The notes under the pieces are model-generated. The model saw nothing but the letters and a program-made list of their open reading frames with translations, did not search any database and was not told where the DNA came from. A program made the position numbers and the translations under genes. Positions 14,201 to 27,000 of a stretch of 64,000 nucleotides of DNA are shown here, in pieces; position 1 is the stretch's first letter, and each line of letters begins with the position of its first letter. The stretch is from Anisakis pegreffii (Eukaryota; Nematoda; Chromadorea; Rhabditida; Anisakidae), in assembly GCA_035041965.1 (NCBI GenBank), contig JAPYMA010000341.1, forward strand, positions 1 to 64,000, read 5' to 3'.

Positions 14201-14888
14201 GCTCAGCTAGGAAGAGATGGAGGTGAAATTAAAACCGAACAAGTAATATCCCCGGCAACTCACGACCCGAATTCCATTCCTAGTACTTCGTGTCAAAGTG
14301 TTGATAAGACGGCTGACGACAGCAATCAGCTCTCATCATCACTACAGACTAGAGACGACCTAGAAACACCGGTTAGTAGTTAATCGAACTATAAATTTCA
14401 TCTTATTTTCAGTATTTAAAATTTTTGAATCAATCAATGTTCCCATGTTTTTTTCATTTCTAAATGACTATTTTGATGTTTATTTTGCATGTCTACAGAT
14501 GTCCTTTGAATTTTTATGACAACAGTCGAACTTTTTGGTGCTATCCTTCGAACCGTGAATTCATTTATCCACATGTTTAGAACGGGGTTGCATGACAGAC
14601 CCGGGCCCAAATGACCTGCATCCAGAAACTCTAATGTAGATACTCGATGGCGAATAAGCGTATTTTACGGGTGAATTGAGATAGTGTAGTGATTCAGTAT
14701 AATGATACGTTGATGTTTTTGTTTCATATTTTATTAGTTGAGTGTATGTGATCTGATGGAGTAGGAAGAAATGAAATGAAATGCTTTTGCAGGTTCTTTT
14801 GCTATTGGTTTTGCCGTTTTTTGCGTTCTTCTTTATATGTGTTCGAATTGGCGCAAGAATAGCGCTGTTACGACCAAAACGAGATTGA
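11203..14888 (+). CDS. SLMAP-like FHA-domain, coiled-coil, tail-anchored protein, 9 exons, 509 aa
   Basis: Homologue of sarcolemma-associated protein, a tail-anchored STRIPAK phosphatase-complex adaptor whose FHA domain reads phosphothreonine (in Hippo signalling, MST kinases). Exons: 11203-11397, 11678-11870, 11928-12238, 12537-12768, 13081-13247, 13548-13641, 13943-14005, 14193-14371, 14793-14888; phases close. The FHA core is visible: IGRS (residues 46-49), LSRNHA (67-72) and SSNGTFVN (88-95). Then come [15 protein letters not shown] and [12 protein letters not shown], which align with the SLMAP coiled coil, and a short CAG/CAA Gln run in exon 5. The last exon encodes a hydrophobic tail from residue 479 ([17 protein letters not shown]) plus a short basic end, the expected tail anchor. 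The protein is shorter than the long vertebrate SLMAP isoforms, mainly in the coiled coil. The exon 6 donor (13641) was chosen by phase and is the weakest junction. Start is the first ATG in frame; AATAAA near 15562. Confidence 0.92.
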
Positions 14889-16139
14889 TTATTTTACTGA
14901 ATTCAAATGGACGAGTGAATTTATGATGATCATTCCCTTTGTAGTTTGAAAAATTGATTTGTTTGATTATTTATTTGTGTTGTTCGTTTGAAAGTTGAAA
15001 TGAAATCAGATCTTATACGCGAAAATTATATTGGCAAATCTTTTTGATTGAGAGCATTCATTGGGTTGATTGATTTAATTTGATGAGAAGAATGAAACGA
15101 ATGCACTCTAATTGTATGAACACAATGTAGATATTGTTTTATTGGGGAAAGAGCGTGTGAATTTCATTAATTATGCGAATGTTCAGCTCATTCCGTGGAA
15201 GGCTGTTATCGGAAACAAAAAAATCTGATGTGGAGGTATCTGTTGGTAATATTTCTGGGGAGGATTGTTTGCAGTGTAGGGCCCTAAATGTACATTTTGT
15301 AAACAAACTGAATTCTGGTTTCATCAACTGCGTTGAGTTCATCGTCTGTTTTTGATTTTATTTCATGGTTTTAATGGTCAGTAAACACTACCAGTATCGT
15401 TATACCTTTTATCACTTTCTCTCCTGTGGTTGTTTTTATTTTGGTTATCGGAGTGTAGAAGTTTTACTCTGAAATTGTTTGTGAGAGTTCGCTGGTGTTT
15501 TATTTTGAATACTGTGACGACAACATAATACAATACAGTTATTGTCTTTATTTCACACTTCAATAAACTTTGTTTTCCGCTCAAAGATTGCCGTCACTGT
15601 TATCAACATCGTTGCAGTCATGCATTAAAAGTCATGCAAAAATGAGTACATGATCGGTGTCAGCGATTCTCAGTCTCTATACTGAAAAGACGGACGGTGA
15701 AGTATGAGGTATGTGATGACTGCAGTTACGATCGCGAACATCAAACTGCGATTTCCATGAAAGGCTACATCACTAATAGTCAAATTTGTGTCCCATGACA
15801 GCAAAAATATAAGAAAACAACAAGTGGTAGCCTACAATCCAAATATAAAGGCATTTCATGCTAGTGACGATAGCGAACATGTAGGTGACATGACAGGAAT
15901 AATATTGGCAACACTCACCATTCCCGATATAAAGATGAAATTATGAAGTTGACAATCACGTTGATATTGATTATGAAGTTGGCAACAAACTCGTCCCAAA
16001 AAATACCAGAATTAATCTATAAAACTGACACTAAGAAATATTAAAGCAGTGAAAAGAATAAAATCTGACATAACCTGAACATGATATAAGTGATCAAAAC
16101 GTACGAAAAACTAGGGTTATTAGGATCACCATATTCAGC

Positions 16140-17020
16140 CTAACGTCACTCTGCCTAACAAATCGGTATCTCAGCATTGCCCAGTAACACATTATTTTGT
16201 GCACACCATTGTATAACATATCATCTTTATGCACCATTCAATCATCGAGTCTACCGTACACTCAGATCCACCCAATAACATATGAATTTCTGAACAACAT
16301 TCGATCCAGCGGAACTTCTACATTCAGAAAAACATACAGTTTGTTGAGCAATTCCGCTTTCTCCAGCAGTTATGGCTATTTTCATAAGGCGATATCAATA
16401 ACGAACGCATAAACGCTTATTCATATACATTCTATCAGTATAGATCAATATCTCCACACGTTACAATAGCCCTATAGAGGTTACCATCTTTAAGGTACCA
16501 TACTCTCAAGTCTGCCTAATGAAACACGAATTTCTTTTCACCAATCGATCCAGCAGAACTTCTAGATTCAGAATATTATATATATATTGCCGAGCAATAA
16601 TGAATGGTTGAGGAGATCTAGCTATTTTCTCAATGCTATATCGGTTGCCATCTCCGAGACTACCGTACTCTCAGCTTTGCCCAGTAACATATGAATTTTT
16701 CTGAACCATTCGATCCAGCTGGATCCCTACATTCAGAAAAGCATATATTTTGCTGAGCGATTTTGCTTAGCTGAAGAGATATAGCAATTTTCTTACAATT
16801 TATTTCGATTAGCGCAGTCGCGCTCATCATTCACCTACATTGCTCATTATAGAGCAATCAATACGTCATTATAGCAATAGGCGGATTGCGGTCTTCCAGC
16901 TAACCGTCTTCTCAGGTTTATCCGGAAACATGTGAATTTCTTTTCACCAATCGATCAAGCAGAACCTCTAGATTCAGAATATCATAGATATTGTCGAGCA
17001 ATAATGAATGGTTGAGGAGA
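16140..17020 (-). repeat. Dispersed repeat units, fold-back family (minus orientation)
   Basis: At least three degenerate tandem copies of a unit with 'accattcgatccagctgg', 'tacattcagaaaagcatat' and 'gagatatagcaattttct'. The same unit, in both orientations, builds the cluster at 44.1-46.1 kb. Non-coding, with no long frame. Mobile-element class unknown. Confidence 0.75.
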
Positions 17021-17021
17021 G

Positions 17022-18015
17022 TTTGGCATGTCTTCAGAGAATCAGCTATATCTCTTTGAGTACGCAAAATCTTTCGGCTTTATATATGTTATTTTGAAGG
17101 CAGTAAATCTGCTGAATGCAATAATACCAAGAAACTACAGCATTACTGAGCAAACTGAGGATACAGGTAGTTCGGAAATGCTATTCGAGATACTAATCAG
17201 CTGAATCGCAGTTGAAGAATTATTCGAAATGATCATCAAATCATTAATACCTTCCATCAACAGTATTAACAAAAAAGATGAGAATTTTCGAATTCTTCAC
17301 ATAGAGCGGATAGAAGTCATAGCGTGGAGACAAGAAACAATCTCAAAACGAGGAACATTTTCGATAAACGCCCATACACAGCGAAAATTAATTGAAAAAC
17401 ATTAATAAACATGAAAACGCGAAAATACTGAAAGTGAGCTGGCATAAATACACATTTTAAACAGTTACCATGAAATTTTCTTGTGGCTGGATCAAGATAA
17501 TTAGAATAATTAAGCACATGAAAAAGGGAAATCAAATAATAAAAACGAAATCATTTGAATGAGTGAAATTTTGCGCAATCACATACCAGCAAAAACTGAA
17601 TGCGAATACCTCAAAGTGTTGGGTGGGCGAGGGAGGCGATGAATATGCATGAGCAGCGATTTCAGGTTGGAATCGCTAGCAGTTGGATTCACAAGAAGTT
17701 AGCGTTTTGTGACATGACAATAAAATTCCCGGTAACCGCACGAAGGAAAGAATACCCTTTCGCCGTAGGAGACCGAACCACGGCCGTCCCTCAACGAGGC
17801 CAGATGCACTGCCACTGAACCGCTGAGGCACGCTGTTCATGATGAAAAATATCTTCTACATAAATGTTAGGTTGGAAAAAACTGACAGCCTTTCCCTCCC
17901 CCCTGTTCCATTTTTTCATAAGCACGTAAAACGCGCTTATTTTACATGGAAAAAAGAAATTTTAACCAAAACTTTTTACTTAACCCATTCCCGACTTCAT
18001 TAGCCACCCAGAACA
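17022..18015 (-). repeat. Composite repeat with tRNA-like (SINE-type) internal promoter, copy A
   Basis: The reverse complement of this segment matches 41760-42720 over its length. Read on the minus strand, 17760-17830 starts 'cctcagcggttcagtggcag' and contains an A-box-like 'ggttcagtggcagtgc', then about 30 nt later a B-box-like 'cgtggttcgg'. That spacing is the RNA polymerase III promoter layout of tRNA-derived SINEs. The outer part (17022-17205) is a separate ~170-bp unit also found alone at 18065-18215 and 43225-43412. The 72-codon frame at 17600-17818 is a shadow inside this repeat. Confidence 0.75.
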
Positions 18016-18039
18016 TTTGATTTCTATGACGTGGTCAAT

Positions 18040-18215
18040 GATACAGTTCGATAGGAATATCCTGAGCAGCATTTTCGAACTACCTGTATCCTCAAGTCTG
18101 GTTAGCAACACCGTAGTTTCTTAGTAACTTCGGATACAGCATAGTCTCGGCCTTCAGAATAATATATATTTTGTCGAGGTGTTATACTTTTATAAAGAGA
18201 TATAGCTGATTTTCT
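18040..18215 (+). repeat. Dispersed ~170-bp repeat unit
   Basis: Carries 'atgacgtggtcaatgataca', 'cgaactacctgtatcctcaa' and 'gagatatagctgattttctg'. The same modules recur at 42590-42720, 43225-43412 and 43437-43520. Confidence 0.75.
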
Positions 18216-21200
18216 GCATGAAATTCTACCAATATGCGTGATCAAACGCTTAGCCAGATACAGATGGACGAATTGAGTCTTTGGTATGTGGAAAATCGGC
18301 TATATTTGTGGAACCACGCCGTGTATAGGCCAATTTGTATATATCTCTTATCGAATAGAATCATCTCCATTCGATGACCTCTGAAAGTATCCGCTTTTTA
18401 AGCGTTAGTCAAAGGACAAGGATCGTTGATCTTTAAATAATGAAAGGATTTACCCGTGGTTTGGATCGGATATCCGATTGAATGTATTGAAATGTGCTCC
18501 CTGTGATACCTTCAAGCTGAGTTTGTATCCTCAATTAATCGTTATTTTTTGTGTGGTTATTTTATTGACGTCAATTTTTGAATGTAACACCTACGTCACG
18601 TATGCAATTTGTATTCAATGAATCGTGAAAATGTTTTCAAATTTCAGATCTCATTTATGTAGCATACAGCAGTGCGAACGTTTTCTTTGTTATCAAATCC
18701 CCGTCATCTCCTTCTCAACATCGTTCAGATCGTTGCACATAAATTCATCATATCGTATACTTCCTTTCGGTGATTGACTATAGAAGAAGACAGAAGGTTG
18801 CGATGTGATGCTCGCATGTTATGCCCATGCTCAATTTGTCAGTTCGTTGGAGATAAGGCCGTGATGATGATGGTCATCATAAATACCAAATACAATGTTG
18901 TGTGATCGGAATTTATCTGCATCGATCGTATCATCAATTGATTGGACAAATTGATAATAGGTATATCTGTATATAGATACGTATATCGCTTTACGGCTGA
19001 CCAACCACCTCGTTCATGCCATGCTGCTCGAGAATTTGTAACACACAACCGTTTCCTTCTATACCATCACCACTGGAATCGTTAAAATGTACCCTTTTCA
19101 CTTGCATTTGAGGCACTCGTTCAAAGGTTAACCCCTTTCGCTTGATGAAGGTTTACTTCAGTTTCTACTCAAGCTTATCTATATGAAGGATGAGGTTCAA
19201 GATCAGATGCTCCGATTAACATGAGCTGCCACTTCTGACTGTTCATATGATATTGTAAGTAAAAGTAAATCAAAAGTACTCCTTAGTATGAGATGTTGCT
19301 CTCGTACTCTCTTATATGGTGGCATGGGAGAGAAGTATGGGGCAAACACCATTCAGATGATATATTTGTATGGATCTACAACAAACGATATCCGATATGC
19401 GATCAGTCGATCGTATCTTGCATGTTTTAAATTATTTCTAGCGACTAGTATCTTTTTTCTTCAGACTGTTATGGAATAAACCCTGTTCTTAAATTTTGCA
19501 CTTTCTTTTCATGCTTCTGCATTGTAATGATGAGAAAAGCGCTCGAATACACTAATGGAGTACGTAATCATTATGAAATTAGGTATCAACGACCGTTTCA
19601 TTCATTTGCTGAACAGAATTTCGGTATTTCGAACATTTTAACTGTCAGCTGTACTAATTGTGAGCTTTTCTTATTCCGACAGATTTTTCAGAAGTTTACT
19701 AGGCTCACAAGTCCAGATAACCCATGTTTTGTCAGTTATTTGACGATATTTCACAATGATAATGAAACGATTCAACAATGATCGGTGGTGTTGTTATTGA
19801 TCTTTGAGAGATAAAATACGATTCATGTTCACTTCAGCTATTCTGCAGTCATGCAGCAATGAAACATCGTGCTCTGTCTTCCTGATGAACGATCAGAAAA
19901 AAATTGAATCAGATTCAAGAAATTCACAGATTCTAGCTGCGGATTCGTTTATCATTATATCGATATTAATTGTATTGGAGTCAGAACACTGCCGTCATTA
20001 AGTTATTATTAGCGAATTGTTGTTTGATTTGTTTGAGTGGAGGTTGTTGCGGATGTGCGCGAGAATTCTTCTATTTACCATCTTTTAACTGTGGTCAAAT
20101 CGGGCGTATTACTAATTACATTTTATCGCTTTTGATCATCTCGTCGCAAAGAGCACCGCAATCACTTGTGCGATGAACACTGTAATTTCTTAGGCATTTA
20201 TGCATGAATAGCAATTTTCTCCTTTTATCAGCCTCACTCTGTTTTCATTTGATCATGCCAGCAATCAATTTCCGTCATTGAAGTGTCATTAGCAGTTCTT
20301 TAATTGCATCGCTATTCAAGACGATGCATTATGATGAACTACAGTTATTTATACCTTCTGATGTACTCACAACCAAGTTTCTTCAACAGTTACAATGAAA
20401 TTTTTCTCTGCTCGATTTCTGGAAATTTTCATACATTTGCAAGAATTTATTAAGCGCTTGTAGAGTGGAATGTCTGTCTTATCGTTTCACTGTTGATGTA
20501 GAGCGCAGAAATGAGTTTTGAATGAATGAATTATTGAAAAAAATTTCTCTTCTAGATGCATTTCCGTCTAAATTACTTATTGTTAGATTCGAAAGTACTT
20601 ACATTGGAAAGTTGAAAACTCTCAAACACGCTCAACAACTAAACCAGATATTTGCAATCCACATTCCGTGATCACTAGCGAAAGGTCAATTAAATTATCG
20701 GAACGAGATATTCCAGCTCCCGATTAAATTTCTTATTTTGTGAAATTTTACCGTTTTCACATTTACTGCATTGATGGGATGATCACTTTTAACAGGGCAA
20801 CTGCGATAAAATTGACTTCACAATTTTATAGGTAGATAAATAGCGGTTCATCTATATAATGTGTAATATATTCAGATGTTACTAATAGTAAATATTCAAA
20901 TTGTCTATCAGAGAATTTGTTATTCAAAATTTCGCACAACTGCGCAAATTTCACATTTTTATTGATTTTGATAAATTCGAAAGGAATATTTGCTAAAGAG
21001 TTGCGCGAAAATGTGAATTTTGAGAAAGCGATCGTATGGAAAAGTTGTTGGAAATTTTGATGCTGATAATTACTTTCGGATAAATCAGAAATGAAATGTA
21101 ATGACATGGAACAGTAATTTGTGCAGAGCTAATTTCAAATGAATCGAAGTGCGTTGCTGGTCAGTGCCTCATTGGACTCGAATTTCAACGTACCTAACTG

Positions 21201-23613
21201 GTTAAGGATTGTTTGCAATTTCGAAAACTGCAGAAATGGATTGAATATTTTGTAGTTGTAATGATCTTAATCGTAATTGAGTGCAAGCTTGCGTTCCTCT
21301 TCTGTCATTTTCATTTTCTGACTTTTTTGTAAGAAGCAAGAAAGTGTGGAAATTATGCTCGGATTGAATAGGGTGGAGCAAACACGAGTAACGCAACACT
21401 GAGCATGTGCAAATCATGAATGAACGCATGAATTTTATGCGGTTTAAGCGCGAGTGAATGTAATTTAGTGCAGTGTTCAACGGTATTTCACTGTGTTGAT
21501 TTCTTGCTGATGTGATGATGTCAATTTTGATTTGTTTGAATGATTAGATATTCATATGTATTCGTTTGATATGATGTTAATTTTCATTCATACGGATAGA
21601 ATTATATGATGCTGTTTTGATTGTTTAGATTTTCCACATATACCGTTTCGTATATCGTATATCTGATCAGCCAGGAGATGACTAAATTTGGACGAATGAT
21701 TGCTACTATGTAATTGATCTTCAGTGAGTCTCATAAGAACCTATATGTTGTTCCTTATTAAACGCGACATAATTTGATGCCACATCTGAGTTCAACTAAT
21801 TCAGTCAATCGCATCCGAAGCAAAAATTTTGCGATGAAAATGTTTTGTACTTTTTGGAATTCCCGTTCGAAAGCTTTGATTTTGTTAAAGTTTTTTGATG
21901 GTTTATCATCCTTATTTGCATTTTTACATTTGAATTGTTAGATGATTTCTCTCGTAACTAACAGCAAGTTTGGAACTCATAAGATAATAACGAAAATTTG
22001 ACATATCTGCAAGTGTTTTCAATTATAATTTGTGTGAATAATGATGTCATATATTCTTCCTCAAAAAAAGAAGCAGAAAGTTGATCTAACGAAGTGGCAA
22101 ATTGTTTTGAAACTTTTGTTTGTTTCAAAACTCACACGTCATTGAATTTTGAGCTGAGAGCTGAATGGGACCTTTCAGAAATCACTAAATTCACTAAAAA
22201 AATACCTCATCACAGTCAAACAAAACTCTCATCATCGTTTTCATCAAACAACGCCAACAATAAAGTTCAATTCAGAGTACCATTTAATTTCGTTTCATCC
22301 GAAAAAAAGTACGATTTTCGATGAGGAAAAAAGCCAAAATTGTACCATCTCGAGATTGGTACTCACTATTGTATTCCTCTCAGTGAAATCAAGAAATAAG
22401 AATAATGGTAAGACGGATGTATGAGAAATACCTAAACAAACAACACAAGCAATGCGCTACATTGAAATAAGATGTCTCACATATGCGCACACTGTACACT
22501 CTTGATCTGGAGCTCGTGTATGCAACAACATTTACACACTCTTAAGCTCGAATACGCGCATTGAGTCAATATCAAGCAAGCATTGCCCACAGAATGGTTC
22601 ATTGAATCGTTTGAGTTTTATTGGCGATCTTATTCATTCTAAAGATCTCGAAGAAAAGGATCCAAACCTAAATGAAACATCACTGAATAGGAATTTTAGA
22701 TGGGAATTGAATTGTATGCGATGAGAGTTGATGACATAAATTTCATTGACGGAGATTAATAAATTTCGACGAACTATAGAGAAATTGTGATCAGTTTACC
22801 TATAAAAATGCCGTAAAGTGAAAGAAAAAGTTTTTGTTAAAGTGTCAACTTGTCAAGCAAGCAAACAAACACACAAACAAATCAACAGAAGTTTCCGAGA
22901 TATTGTCAAACATTTCGCTCACAACTCTTCAGTGAGCCCCGTGTGGCTTGCTCGAATGCGCAATCTTTTCTGCAGCCTATTGCGAGTGCTTCCTGGTGTG
23001 CAATATAGCAATACCTTAAGCAATCATCAGCTTATTACATTGCAACTTATCGTCAAAATCTCATTCCATTCGATTCACTTTCACTACAGATCTCCCTCTT
23101 TTTCTCTTGATCTGCAATGTTTTCATTTGGTCTTGAGGTGTTTTCTAAAATTGGAGATATTTCTTTATTATTTTCTCATTAATATCATTGTGCATATCAT
23201 CATATTGTTGAAGATTTCTTCTATTCAGATGTAATTTCTTGACAAGTCCAGAATTAGAACTTTCGCTGAAGTCCTCTGGTTATTTAACAAAGTATTTGTC
23301 AATGTAATTGCTGACATCGAAATTTTTAAGCAACAAACTGATAAAACATTCAAGAAACAATCCAGAAATTTCACTAATTCGAAGAATTACTCGTTTTATA
23401 GCTCTTTCACTACAATTATTCGCATTATACTGGGTGACCAAGCACTTTGCCATTTGCATTCAGTTCCAGTAATGTGGCATGTCTGTTAATCAGAGAATGT
23501 GCAATGAAATCAAAAAGAATATTTGTTACAGTTCAAAGTGGTCAAATCATTTCGTTACTCTAAAATTAATTGTCTCAATGCTCTGTTCTAGTAAATGTGT
23601 AAAATTTCTTCGA

Positions 23614-23660
23614 ATTACACAACAATTCACCGATTCGCAATCGTTGAATTGTTGTGTAAT
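23614..23660. repeat. Perfect 16-bp inverted repeat with 15-nt spacer
   Basis: Arms 'attacacaacaattca' (23614-23629) and its exact reverse complement (23645-23660). About 370 bp upstream of the bHLH start codon. A short fold-back element or a regulatory hairpin; nothing in the sequence decides. Confidence 0.85.
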
Positions 23661-24028
23661 CGTGGAATTTCGATTTAACTAATGTTGTCCCTACGAAATT
23701 GTTCTAATGATAATTAGAAATGACAAGCGTTCAATTCACGCTGACAATTACGTCAATAGAAATTCGTTTGCAAATCAACATTTTTGCTATCAAAATAAAT
23801 CGCACAAAAACTTGATCTCAACCAACAATAAATTGAGGCACCTTTACTCTGTAGTGCTCACTTTATTGCATTATGCGATGACGACTTTAGATTTGAGAAT
23901 GCTTAATTCAAGTAACGCTTTCAGAGTCAAATTCATTGGCCAATTTGAATTTTGACTGCTGAATTTTGGCTCTAAATTTTGAATCTTTTGAAGGAATTGC
24001 TGAATTTTGAAGACGTTCAGTTAACGTA

Positions 24029-27000
24029 ATGTTACGTATCGATGTTGATCTCCGTGAGCATGTTGGCAGCGATGAGCCTGAACAATCTGAGCAATCCATT
24101 ATTAACAATAAAAAGGTATTTGTGATTTGTATGAAAACTTTGAAGGTGTTCTGAAGTTTCGTTTTTTGATGGTTTGAGTTAAATGGAACAATGGTAATGA
24201 TTAGATAATTGATTTGAAGGCGAATAAACCATTGATGGAGAAGCGACGTCGGGCTCGAATCAACAGATGTCTACATGAGATGAAGGAGATGCTAGTGGAT
24301 GGCTTTCAAAAGGCAGCTGTAGGTCTTAAGTTGCAGTTTCTGAAGTAGATAATCCTGTTGAAGAGACAGTTTGATTAGACTTTTGATCATATTTCTACTC
24401 CTTAAACACAGATCGAATCCTTCGAATGATCAATTTTCTCATCTAAGCCGAGAATTTTAAAGACTTCTTGATATCCTCATAAAGTTAAATGCCTCGGAGT
24501 TGGTTACATTAAGAGATTTTCGAAAAATACAATTTCGATCCTGTAGATTTGCATATTTTCAAAGTTCACATAGGTGCACACGCTCAGTATCAGTTACCTT
24601 TGAATAGGAACTCAGATTTTTCGAGTGTTTCTTCGTATCAAGTCACAATAATATTCACAAGAAATTGATCATCTATTTTTTTCAATATTCTTACACTCAA
24701 GAAATTTCTCCTATAAGATGGAATTTCGTGAAATTTCAGTCACCTGGTCAGTCAAAATGGGAGAAAGCTGACATATTAGAGATGAGTGTTGCGTATATGA
24801 GGCAAATGCAGAAGCACAGAATAAAATTACCACATGGAAGAGCTGGATATAACAATAAAGCTGGTAATACCCTTCAAATTCCATTGATCTGTTATCAAAT
24901 TCTCGAGTAGTACGAGTCCGGGTTCAGACAGACTAACATTGTGCTGTGTTCAGATTTTTTGGTATTTTACTTCATAATTGTTGAACTGAGAATGTGGTGT
25001 ACCGAAATGAACAGATTCGGATTTTTTTCTTTAATTGGGATGAGATTAGCGAATCGAAATAATTATCGCTTGATAGTGCTGATGAGTATTGGTGTTATGA
25101 TCGTAAGAATGCTGCTATAATTTTAAGAATTGGATGATCGAATCGCTGCTCAGCAAAAGTCATCGCCATCCATTGTCGAGGGTTTCTCAGAATGTGTTCG
25201 AGAAATCCAACGATTCAATAGGGATGTTAAACTGATCACATCGTCAGCCTCGACAGTGATCGATGAGTACAGCACAAAACTTGTTCAGCATCTTACAATT
25301 CAACTGCATAAATTGGCTATGCAACAAATGCATCTCACCAAGGTTATCTATTGTTTAATTTCTTTTGCTATCCTGAGAATTCCATTTATTTCGACTGTAA
25401 ACTTAATTATTGTCAAGAAGATGTTTTTAATAGCTAAGCGATCATTATTGTAAGGAAATCGCGCATGTTACATTCAAATGACCGTTACATTCAATCTTAT
25501 TAGCACGTTCATGACGGTAATTGACATCGCTGGGCCTTCTTTTATTGTTAGAACGTTTTGTTGCTCATTATTGCAATCGATTATGATCACTAGTGTCTAT
25601 GACACGCTCACTTCGAACTGACTGAGATGGATTCTCATTCTTTTCAGCCGTGGTTTATTCACTCTCATAGCTATTACATGCGAATATCGTTCTCTTGATG
25701 AGTTTTCTCATTCACTTCGTCTCATTTCATTTCACCGTTCAAATGAACTTCTCATTCTGTAGTATATACTATTTACTGGGTACGTTGACGATTGTTGACA
25801 ACCGAAATCAACAATACAACAATCGAATATTATTGTTCAACAACGTTCGACAGTCGAATGATCAATTATAGAGTGTATTTGATAGAATGAGAATTTTACT
25901 TTTGATTGCTGAGTGAAATGAATGAGAAATTAGCAAAAGAGAACACTTTTGGTGATAAAAGCTATGAGAGCGATTGTAACAGCAAGGAAAAGAATGAAAA
26001 CCCTGATAAAACGTATGAAAACCCTGTTAGGCCAGGACGAGCTAATGATCTTCAGGAAATAGGAGAATGAAAAGTGTTGCCATCAACCAACCGCATTTAC
26101 ATACCCGACTTAAAAAAACACCACCGCAGTGGTGTTCTATCATAACATAACTGCACGAAATGTTACTTTCCCGACCTCTTCCATTACTCCTTGGCCTTCC
26201 AAATTACCCAAGATGGGTAATTTCACCCTCTATAAGGACCACTGCCCTAAACTAATCGTTCAATAATTAAGACTCGATCATCTGCATTCGAACAACCTGG
26301 CAGCACCATTCAACAATCCAGTGATGGCACTACGGTGAATCAGTACCACTCAGTTCAGTCTCAGATTTCACCTGCAGAACTCGATCATTTCCCAGTTCAA
26401 GTATCTTCAAATTCCTCATCGAAGGATTCTCCTACGTATTCCTCATCGCAGTCCACGTGTTCGTCATCAGCATCTATGTGCTCAACCTCAGAATATTCCT
26501 TATTGTCTCATCAATCAACGAACAGCCCAAAAAGTGAATCGATACCATATTCCAATGATGATTTGTCAGTGATTCAAGCACCTAATGGTGTTAAAAGACG
26601 ACGAAAAAGCTCATCAGATCACGATGACAGGCAGCAAGTACTCATGCCTTTGTTCCCGTCAACAAATTCACTCTCACATCCTATTCCGGAACGGTGGGTT
26701 CATTTGCTTTGATTTGAGCTCAACTGTGTCTATTTGATGATATAATTGCGCATGTCTATGGATGGAAAAGCGATATGTTTACAAGAAAGAACAAGGGCTG
26801 TCGGTTGCGAAAGTATGGAAAGTTGAAAGCTGTAAACTCGCTTAAGCATGAGAGCACTAGGGGAGCGCACTACTATTAAGAAAAATTCAGTAAAAGTATC
26901 GCCTAAAGGTGATATAGGTTTACTCAAATGCTTTGCAGTAAAGCACAATACTTGATCTTCCATAAGACGATGTGACCAGTGTGGTGCGGGGATCGGAGAA

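Larger units (their letters stand above)
14889..24028. other. Gene-poor region with dispersed repeats
   Basis: Begins with the SLMAP 3' UTR (AATAAA near 15562). From about 16.1 to 18.2 kb it holds short repeat units shared with 41.8-46.1 kb (annotated separately). From 18.3 to 24.0 kb there is AT-rich single-copy-looking DNA with no recognisable exon. Open frames such as 22818-23234 (138 codons from a GTG) and 20826-21107 (-, 93 codons) have no family resemblance. The right end should contain the promoter of the bHLH gene. Confidence 0.5.

Noticed and set aside
17600..17818. 72-codon frame possibly encoding a small protein
   Set aside because: Falls inside the composite repeat duplicated at 41.8-42.7 kb and the frame is not preserved in the other copy.
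22818..23234. 138-codon plus-strand frame upstream of the HES gene, preceded by TATAAAAA
   Set aside because: Starts with GTG, reads as AT-driven hydrophobic sequence at its end, and has no family motif, splice context or conserved block.
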